In this document: positions 1 to 5,212 of the stretch, piece by piece
How positions within the stretch are numbered: the first letter of the stretch is position 1
Layout: the number at the start of each line of letters is the position of its first letter
Assembly: GCA_007116765.1 (NCBI GenBank)
Contig: SKHV01000472.1
Coordinates: 1-5,212 of the forward strand
DNA from: Prolixibacteraceae bacterium
Lineage (GTDB): Bacteria > Bacteroidota > Bacteroidia > Bacteroidales > Prolixibacteraceae
Direction: 5' to 3'
Length of the DNA: 5,212 bases
The notes under the pieces: model-generated
The model's input: only the letters and a program-made list of their open reading frames with translations
Databases searched by the model: none
What the model was told of the DNA's origin: nothing
Program-made: the position numbers and the translations under genes

Positions 1-2394
1 AGCCGTGAACAAAAAATGAACGAAGCCAACGTAATTTTGGTGGACGAGCATATTTGGCCGCAAACCCTTGCCGTACTGATTAATCGTGCCGAACCTCTGG
101 GCATAAAGGTTGAAACCGGCAGCTATAAAGAGTTTGCCTTCAACAACCAGATTTTTGGAGTAATAGTGCAATACCCCAATTCAAACGGCAATATTGAAGA
201 TTATTCAACCCTGGTTGAAACAGCCCACAAAAACGAATGCAGGGTAGCCGTTGCGGCCGACCTGTTGAGCCTGGCGCTGCTTACCCCTCCGGGCGAATGG
301 GGTGCCGACATATGCGTGGGAAGTTCGCAGCGTTTTGGAGTGCCCATGGGCTACGGCGGGCCTCATGCAGCCTTTTTTGCAGCCCGCGATGAATTTAAGC
401 GAAATATGCCGGGGCGCATAATCGGGGTTACAAAAGATGCCAATGGCAACCGCGCACTGCGCATGGCACTGCAAACCCGCGAACAGCACATTAAACGCGA
501 AAAAGCAACTTCGAATATTTGTACCGCGCAAGCCCTGCTGGCTACCATGGCCGGTTTTTATGCCGTGTATCACGGTCCGCGTGGCATATACTCTATAGCT
601 GCCCGCATACATGCCATTGCGGCTTTCCTTTCAAGTGAAATTGAAAAATTGGGTTACACACAAAACAACGAACACTTTTTCGACACCATTCGCTTCAGCC
701 TTCCGCGTCATGTAAAAATGGAAGATATTGAATGGCTCTCGACCGATTTGGAAATGAACTTCCGGTACTTCCCCAATGGTGAAGTGGGTTTGAGCATTGA
801 CGAAACCACCAACCTTGACGATATAAACTGGATTATTGAAGTATTTGCGAAAGCGGCCAACCAAAAAGCACAAAAAGTTTACAACTATCCGCCCGAAACG
901 TTCATCGACAAGAAATTTGCCCGCACCAGCGAGTACCTGCAATTGGAGGTATTCAACCGCTACCGTTCCGAAACCGAAATGACGCGCTACATCAAACGTC
1001 TTGAGCGGCGCGATATATCGCTCACTCACTCCATGATATCACTGGGCTCGTGCACCATGAAGCTGAATGCTGCCACATTAATGCTGCCACTGAGCTGGAT
1101 TGAATTCAACGGCATTCATCCTTTTGTGCCAAAAAATCAGGCCATGGGCTACCAAATAATGATGGACGAGCTGCGCCGCGACCTGGCCCGCATTACCGGC
1201 CTGGCCGATGTAAGCCTGATGCCCAACTCGGGTGCCGCGGGTGAATATGCCGGGCTGATGGTAATTATGGAATATCACAAAAGCCGTGGTGAAGAACACC
1301 GGAAAGTTTGCCTCATTCCCTCGTCGGCACACGGAACCAACCCTGCCAGTGCCGTAATGGCCGGCATGGATGTGGTGGTTACACCCTGCGACGAGCGGGG
1401 CAATATCGATATTGATGCACTGAAATTAAAAGCCGAAGAGCACAAAGACAGGCTCGGCGCTTTAATGGTAACTTACCCTTCAACTCACGGGGTATTTGAA
1501 GCAAGCGTTGTTGATGCCTGTAATATTATTCATCAACACGGCGGACAGGTTTACATGGACGGGGCTAACATGAACGCTCAGGTGGGAATAACGAACCCCG
1601 GCATAATTGGTGCCGATGTATGCCACCTCAACCTGCACAAAACCTTTGCTATACCACACGGTGGCGGCGGTCCGGGTGTTGGTCCCATTGCCGTGGCCGA
1701 ACATTTGGTCGAATTCCTGCCATCGCACCCGGTAATGAACAACGGACACGTGGGCTTACATGCTGTGTCGGCAGCTCCCTGGGGAAGTGCCTCAATTCTG
1801 CCAATAACCTACGGCTACATAAAAATGCTGGGCGGCGACGGCTTGCGCAAAGCCACCGAAGTAGCCATACTCAATGCCAACTACATTGCGCACCACCTGA
1901 AAGACAATTATGGTATATTGTACACCGGCGAAAATGGCCGTGTGGCACACGAAATGATACTGGAATGCCGTCACCTGAAACAAACGGCCGGCATTACCGA
2001 ACTCGACATTGCCAAACGCCTTATGGATTATGGATTCCATGCGCCAACGCTTTCGTTCCCGGTACACGGTACGCTTATGGTTGAACCTACCGAAAGCGAA
2101 TCGAAATACGAACTCGACCGTTTTATCGAAACCATGAATTTGATTTTTGCCGAAATAAAAGAAATTGAAGATGGCACAGCTGATAAAACCGATAACGTAC
2201 TGAAAAATGCACCGCACACCCAATTTATGTGCGTTGACGACGAATGGACACATCCGTATGCACGCACAAAAGCAGCATACCCGCTGGAATGGATAAGGGA
2301 AAACAAATTCTGGCCACCGGTTACACGCGTTGATGATGCTTACGGCGACCGGAATTTGGTTTGCACCTGCGCACCCATTGAGGATTATCGTTGA
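1..2394 (+). CDS. gcvP: Glycine dehydrogenase (aminomethyl-transferring), glycine cleavage system P-protein, 5'-truncated
   Basis: P-protein of the cytoplasmic glycine cleavage system. It decarboxylates glycine through PLP and passes the aminomethyl group to the lipoyl arm of H-protein (GcvH). The frame is open from base 1, so the ATG at 16 is internal. About 797 residues are visible against roughly 950-960 for the single-chain bacterial enzyme, so about 160 N-terminal residues lie off the left edge. Numbering visible residues from base 1: the N-terminal half carries [10 protein letters not shown] near 113-122. The C-terminal half carries GSCTMKLN (349-356), [11 protein letters not shown] (441-451), YPSTHGVFE (492-500), MDGAN (519-523; its Asp probably contacts the PLP ring nitrogen) and LNLHKTF with the PLP-binding Lys at 547. 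A glycine-rich stretch HGGGGPG follows, and the protein ends in [13 protein letters not shown], the usual P-protein terminus. Both GcvPA-like and GcvPB-like halves are fused in one chain. No frameshift or missing key residue is seen. The promoter and any gcv riboswitch would lie outside the window. Confidence 0.97.
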   Translation, partial: SREQKMNEANVILVDEHIWPQTLAVLINRAEPLGIKVETGSYKEFAFNNQIFGVIVQYPNSNGNIEDYSTLVETAHKNECRVAVAADLLSLALLTPPGEWGADICVGSSQRFGVPMGYGGPHAAFFAARDEFKRNMPGRIIGVTKDANGNRALRMALQTREQHIKREKATSNICTAQALLATMAGFYAVYHGPRGIYSIAARIHAIAAFLSSEIEKLGYTQNNEHFFDTIRFSLPRHVKMEDIEWLSTDLEMNFRYFPNGEVGLSIDETTNLDDINWIIEVFAKAANQKAQKVYNYPPETFIDKKFARTSEYLQLEVFNRYRSETEMTRYIKRLERRDISLTHSMISLGSCTMKLNAATLMLPLSWIEFNGIHPFVPKNQAMGYQIMMDELRRDLARITGLADVSLMPNSGAAGEYAGLMVIMEYHKSRGEEHRKVCLIPSSAHGTNPASAVMAGMDVVVTPCDERGNIDIDALKLKAEEHKDRLGALMVTYPSTHGVFEASVVDACNIIHQHGGQVYMDGANMNAQVGITNPGIIGADVCHLNLHKTFAIPHGGGGPGVGPIAVAEHLVEFLPSHPVMNNGHVGLHAVSAAPWGSASILPITYGYIKMLGGDGLRKATEVAILNANYIAHHLKDNYGILYTGENGRVAHEMILECRHLKQTAGITELDIAKRLMDYGFHAPTLSFPVHGTLMVEPTESESKYELDRFIETMNLIFAEIKEIEDGTADKTDNVLKNAPHTQFMCVDDEWTHPYARTKAAYPLEWIRENKFWPPVTRVDDAYGDRNLVCTCAPIEDYR

Positions 2395-2463
2395 GACATT
2401 TTTCTCGCTGATTATGCAGACTAAGGAGATTTTTTGTTATACTAACCTAAGTTCAACAAAAAA

Positions 2464-2478
2464 GAGGCTGTCTAAAAA
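2464..2478 (+). repeat. Left terminal inverted repeat
   Basis: A 15-base arm, GAGGCTGTCTAAAAA, perfectly complementary in inverted orientation to 2606-2620. The flanking outward bases (A at 2463 and A at 2621) do not pair, so the boundary is sharp. Pairing resumes inward after a single-base bulge. Confidence 0.85.
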
Positions 2479-2500
2479 GTTATCAAACTCAATCATTTTT

Positions 2501-2588
2501 CTTTGTGCTACTTTGTGCGTACTTAATTTTCCTTTGTGGTTCAATTACTTAAATTTTTACCACAAAGCACCCAAAGGTTATCACAAAG
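2501..2588. repeat. CTTTGTG motif cluster in inverted arrangement
   Basis: CTTTGTG occurs at 2501-2507, 2511-2517 and 2532-2538. Its complement CACAAAG occurs at 2561-2567 and 2582-2588, with a degenerate CCCAAAG at 2570-2576. Each half of the palindrome thus has three copies. The innermost pair extends to a perfect 9-bp stem, CTTTGTGGT (2532-2540) with ACCACAAAG (2559-2567), around an 18-base AT-rich loop. No protein is encoded. The cluster could be a structural palindrome, binding sites for a protein, or part of a dispersed repeat; the sequence alone does not decide. Confidence 0.75.
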
Positions 2589-2605
2589 AAGACTCACTAA
2601 GGACT

Positions 2606-2620
2606 TTTTTAGACAGCCTC
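2606..2620 (-). repeat. Right terminal inverted repeat
   Basis: A 15-base arm, TTTTTAGACAGCCTC, the exact reverse complement of 2464-2478. The right arm has one more T (six, 2605-2610) than the left arm has A (five, 2474-2478). This single-base difference suggests the copy is slightly diverged. Confidence 0.85.
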
Positions 2621-2643
2621 AGTATAATCTACTTTAGTTATAT

Positions 2644-5212
2644 TTATTCTACCGCCGGCCTTAATGCTGTCTCCTGGGCTTTTATTAGCAAACGGGCATC
2701 TTTCATCCCTTCCGATTTGGCAACCAATACAATATCGCCGGGCTCTTTTGTGGTTTGCACAATTACCTGGGCATATCCGCTAAACAAACTACGGCGGTAC
2801 TGCTCGGCCGGTAGTATTACCTGAATCACACCGGGGTCGGTGTTTGGCGTTTCCCACCTGTTCCGAACCGTGTATGGGGTTGCCAGTATTGACAGCTCGT
2901 TAGTGCCGGGTTTCAGTATCGATACATCGAGCTTAAACTCGTAGCGCTCGCCGCCTTCGCGGGTCAACTCACCCGAGATGGCTTCGCCGTTCACATACAG
3001 TTTTTGACGGTTGCCAATACAATTGTAGAAAAAGGTGATTTGTGCCCCGTCAATTTTTTCAGGCAACTCAAACGTTGCTTTATAAATTACAGCTTCGGCT
3101 TGCGCAATTTCGCCAGATATTGCACGGCGCGAAGGCCACTGCGAATAATCGTAGCCCCGGGCAGTTTCATTGCCAACCGAAAAGCTGTCGAGGATTTTAG
3201 CCCTGAAGTTTTCAATGGCAACCGAGTTTACCTGCTCCACATATTTATCGGGTTCAAGGCAGGTATTGTCGCCGTTGCCAACGCCGATTATTTTTCCCGG
3301 GCCTTCAATTTCGAACCACACCGGGTTGTTGGCTGTGGGTACATGGCGACCGCGACGGTCGGTGCTCGATACGGCAATCACAGCAACATCTTCGCCATCG
3401 GCCTTGAAACTGTTTTTATGCGCTTCGAGTACAAGGCTTGCCGGTTCACCGGTTGTTTCGTGGGTTTGTTCCAGTATCTTTTTACCGTTTTTGTAGCCCA
3501 CGGCCTTAATGCTGCCGGCTTCGTAGGGCACCGGCCATGCTAAGTGCCCGTTACGCTCCATGGTTTTCCGCCCCACACTTTTTTTGTTCACAAAAAGCTC
3601 TACTTCGTCGCAATTGCTATAGGCCACAACTTTAATCGTATCGCCTTCGCGTCCTTCCCAATTCCAGTGCGGAAAAAGATGTAATACGGGCTCGTTGCCC
3701 CACCACGATTTCAAATAAAAAACATTGTCCTTCGGAAAGCCGCACACATCGTACATGCCAAAATACGAATGAATGGAAGGCCAGCTGTACGGGGTGGGTT
3801 CTCCACGGTAATCGAATCCGGTCCAAATAAACATCCCGGCCAGGTAATCGCGGGCATCGTAAAACTGCCAGGTATATTCAATGGTTTTGAAGTGCCCGCC
3901 TTGCGCGGTGCGGTCGTATGCCGCAATATGCTGGCGTTCGGGGTCGTCGAAGTAGATGCCGCGTGTAGTGTTGGTCGAACCTTCTTCGGTTCCTACCGAT
4001 GGCTTATCGGGGAATTTGGCGTGATAAGCATCGTGGTCGCCATTACCCAGGTAATTGAAACCCATTACTTCGATATGTTTCGATACGCCGTTGCCCCAGC
4101 CACCGCTACTGGCCGCATTTTTGGGGCGGGTTGGGTCAAGCTGGTTGGCATAAGCCTGCATTTCAGCAATAATCTGTTCTCCAATTATATTTCCTTCAAT
4201 GGCCCATTCTTCGTTACCCAGCGACCAAAGTATTATTGACGGGTGGTTTCTGTCGCGTTTGAACAAGCGTTCCATGTAGTCTTTCACGAAAGGGGCAGTT
4301 CCCATCAGTCGGTTTTCATTAATCACGAGCATACCCAGCCTGTCGCAGGCTTCGAGCACTTCGGGGGTTGGCGGGTTGTGCGAAGTGCGGTAGGCATTGC
4401 TGCCCATTTCCTTCAATTTGGCAATGCGGAAATATTGCAGCTCGTCGGGAATGGCCGTGCCCACCCCTGCATGATCTTGGTGGTTATTGGTGCCTTTCAG
4501 TTTCACATGCTCACCATTCAGGAAGAAACCTTTTTTAGCATCCCAATGAATGGTACGTATGCCTGTTGTGGTATAATATATGTCGGTGGTATCGGCACCC
4601 GACATGATGATGGTGCGCACCCGGTGCAGGTATGGGTCTTCGAGCGACCAAAGCCGTGGGTTTTCAACCTGCATATGCTGTTTTAATTTCACTTCGTCCA
4701 GTACCCCTATGCTTTTCTCACCCGATAAGGCTTCGGCCAATACTTTGTCGTTGGCATCGAGCAATTGTTGTAAAACCCTGAAACGGGCAGCTTCAATGTT
4801 CTGATTCAATATTTCGGTTTCAACAGTAACTACTGCCCTGTTACCTTCCACCTCTGCATACACAAAAGTGCCATATTGTGCCACGTGCAACGGCGATGTT
4901 TTGTGCATCCAAACATGGCGGTAAATGCCGGCTCCTTCGTAGTACCAACCCTCTTCGTAAGTGGCATCTACCCTAACTGCTATTGTATTGTTGCCACCAT
5001 AGCTCAGGTATTGGGTAATATCGTAGGTGAAAGCATTGTAACCGCTTTCTTCGTTCCCAAGGAAATGCCCGTTTATGAACACGCGCGAATCGCGGTGAGC
5101 ACCGTCGAAAGTGATTGAAATGCGGCGGCCGCGGTCTTCTTCTGGAATGAAGAAGGTTTTACGGTACCAGCCCACGCTCACTTCGGGAAAATTGCGGCCA
5201 ATAGCTTTATAG
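2644..5212 (-). CDS. Glycoside hydrolase family 2, probable beta-galactosidase, N-terminally truncated
   Basis: Retaining exo-glycosidase of family GH2. The stop is TAA at 2646-2644. The frame continues past the GTG at 5181 to the right edge (upstream residues YKAIGRNFPE), so that GTG is internal and the true start, with any signal peptide, is outside. About 855 residues are visible. Domains, numbered from the window edge: sugar-binding jelly roll 1-110 (VGWYRKTF, GAGIYRHVW); Ig-like sandwich ~110-220; TIM barrel ~225-510, with KGTNNHQDHAGVG, YRTSHNPPTPE and INENR. The acid/base is Glu334 in WSLGNEEW (codon 4212-4210) and the nucleophile is probably Glu409 in VGTEEGS (codon 3987-3985). Their 75-residue separation matches LacZ-type enzymes. 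A DUF4982-like domain (~500-588) follows, then an Ig-like domain split around an extra beta-rich domain (~655-805). The LacZ C-terminal small-chain domain is absent. It probably acts on plant or algal galactosides in the periplasm or at the cell surface, but location and substrate are inference; beta-glucuronidase or another GH2 specificity is possible. It converges on gcvP and no operon partner is visible. Confidence 0.93.
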   Translation of the reverse strand, partial: YKAIGRNFPEVSVGWYRKTFFIPEEDRGRRISITFDGAHRDSRVFINGHFLGNEESGYNAFTYDITQYLSYGGNNTIAVRVDATYEEGWYYEGAGIYRHVWMHKTSPLHVAQYGTFVYAEVEGNRAVVTVETEILNQNIEAARFRVLQQLLDANDKVLAEALSGEKSIGVLDEVKLKQHMQVENPRLWSLEDPYLHRVRTIIMSGADTTDIYYTTTGIRTIHWDAKKGFFLNGEHVKLKGTNNHQDHAGVGTAIPDELQYFRIAKLKEMGSNAYRTSHNPPTPEVLEACDRLGMLVINENRLMGTAPFVKDYMERLFKRDRNHPSIILWSLGNEEWAIEGNIIGEQIIAEMQAYANQLDPTRPKNAASSGGWGNGVSKHIEVMGFNYLGNGDHDAYHAKFPDKPSVGTEEGSTNTTRGIYFDDPERQHIAAYDRTAQGGHFKTIEYTWQFYDARDYLAGMFIWTGFDYRGEPTPYSWPSIHSYFGMYDVCGFPKDNVFYLKSWWGNEPVLHLFPHWNWEGREGDTIKVVAYSNCDEVELFVNKKSVGRKTMERNGHLAWPVPYEAGSIKAVGYKNGKKILEQTHETTGEPASLVLEAHKNSFKADGEDVAVIAVSSTDRRGRHVPTANNPVWFEIEGPGKIIGVGNGDNTCLEPDKYVEQVNSVAIENFRAKILDSFSVGNETARGYDYSQWPSRRAISGEIAQAEAVIYKATFELPEKIDGAQITFFYNCIGNRQKLYVNGEAISGELTREGGERYEFKLDVSILKPGTNELSILATPYTVRNRWETPNTDPGVIQVILPAEQYRRSLFSGYAQVIVQTTKEPGDIVLVAKSEGMKDARLLIKAQETALRPAVE

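Larger units (their letters stand above)
2464..2620. mobile_element. MITE-like palindromic element with terminal inverted repeats
   Basis: A 157-bp segment begins with GAGGCTGTCTAAAAA (2464-2478) and ends with its exact reverse complement (2606-2620). The next bases also pair (GT at 2479-2480 with AC at 2603-2604) if one extra T in the right arm is allowed. The interior is arranged as an imperfect palindrome built from CTTTGTG motifs on the left and CACAAAG on the right. There is no coding capacity. Small size, terminal inverted repeats and intergenic location fit a non-autonomous transposon derivative or a dispersed intergenic palindrome. The terminal sequence is of the general kind seen at ends of Bacteroidota insertion sequences, but that is recollection, not a database match. 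No target-site duplication is visible at the edges, so the mobile origin is inferred rather than shown. Confidence 0.55.
2395..2643. other. Intergenic gap between convergent genes
   Basis: This 249-base, visibly AT-rich gap separates the stop codons of two genes that point at each other. No open frame here has a credible start, ribosome binding site or recognisable protein. Its centre is occupied by the palindromic element at 2464-2620. The left flank (2395-2463) and right flank (2621-2643) contain no GC-rich hairpin followed by a T-run in either direction. A canonical intrinsic terminator is therefore not evident for either gene, and the palindromic element is the only substantial secondary structure available to stop converging transcripts. 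Confidence 0.8.

Noticed and set aside
16..18. ATG as start codon of gcvP
   Set aside because: The frame is open to base 1 and the protein here matches roughly residue 160 onward of full-length P-protein.
1792..2253. 153-residue open frame on the - strand within gcvP
   Set aside because: It is antisense to the conserved P-protein C-terminus, with no recognisable domain or start signal.
2423..2428. AAGGAG, a perfect Shine-Dalgarno-like sequence downstream of gcvP
   Set aside because: The only nearby start is a TTG at 2434 that meets a stop after two more codons, so no gene follows it.
2437..2627. TTATACT (2437-2443) and AGTATAA (2621-2627) as an outer inverted repeat or target-site duplication
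   Set aside because: The 7-base match is in inverted, not direct, orientation, lies 20 bases from the left terminus but directly abuts the right one, and is short AT-rich sequence expected by chance.
2330..2824. + strand open frame running from the gcvP end through the gap into the GH2 3' end
   Set aside because: It overlaps two real genes out of frame and crosses the palindromic repeat; its composition changes abruptly between segments and no protein family is recognisable.
3004..3543. 179-residue open frame on the + strand, antisense to the GH2 gene
   Set aside because: It lies wholly within a strongly conserved GH2 coding region, has no recognisable domain or ribosome binding site, and fits the long antisense frames that codon bias produces.
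3769..4686. Two adjacent + strand open frames (3769-4239 and 4243-4686) that look like a gene pair
   Set aside because: Both are antisense to the GH2 catalytic barrel, whose active-site motifs are intact; the protein sequences look like reverse-strand translation with no known family.
5179..5181. GTG as start codon of the GH2 gene
   Set aside because: The upstream residues to the window edge stay in frame and fit the GH2 N-terminal domain, which cannot begin at VSVGWYRK because the preceding part of the jelly roll is needed.

Overview
The window holds the ends of two unrelated, convergent genes with a 249-base gap between them. It looks like a Bacteroidota chromosome, possibly of the Marinilabiliales/Prolixibacteraceae type. 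That placement is inference from three things: a single-chain GcvP, a large multi-domain family 2 glycosidase of the kind common in that phylum, and the look of the AT-rich intergenic sequence. No rRNA or other marker gene is present to confirm it.

Bases 1-2394 (+ strand) are the C-terminal ~797 residues of gcvP, the glycine-decarboxylating P-protein of the glycine cleavage system. The reading frame is open to the left edge, so the ATG at 16 is internal and roughly 160 N-terminal residues lie outside the window. All the expected PLP-site motifs are intact.

Bases 2395-2643 carry no gene. The centre of this gap is a 157-bp palindromic element (2464-2620). It is bounded by 15-bp perfect terminal inverted repeats and contains CTTTGTG motifs in opposite orientation in its two halves. 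It resembles a MITE-like non-autonomous element or dispersed intergenic palindrome and sits exactly between two converging genes.

Bases 2644-5212 (- strand) are most of a glycoside hydrolase family 2 enzyme, probably a beta-galactosidase. The frame is open past the right edge, so the N-terminus and any signal peptide are missing. Both catalytic glutamates are visible 75 residues apart. The C-terminal Ig-like domain appears to be interrupted by an extra ~150-residue beta-rich, sugar-binding-like domain.

The two proteins do not belong to one pathway. GcvP is housekeeping one-carbon metabolism, and the GH2 enzyme is glycan degradation. I see no phage, CRISPR, defence, RNA gene or complete transposon, and no evidence of a new multi-gene system. 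The most interesting item is the intergenic palindromic element.
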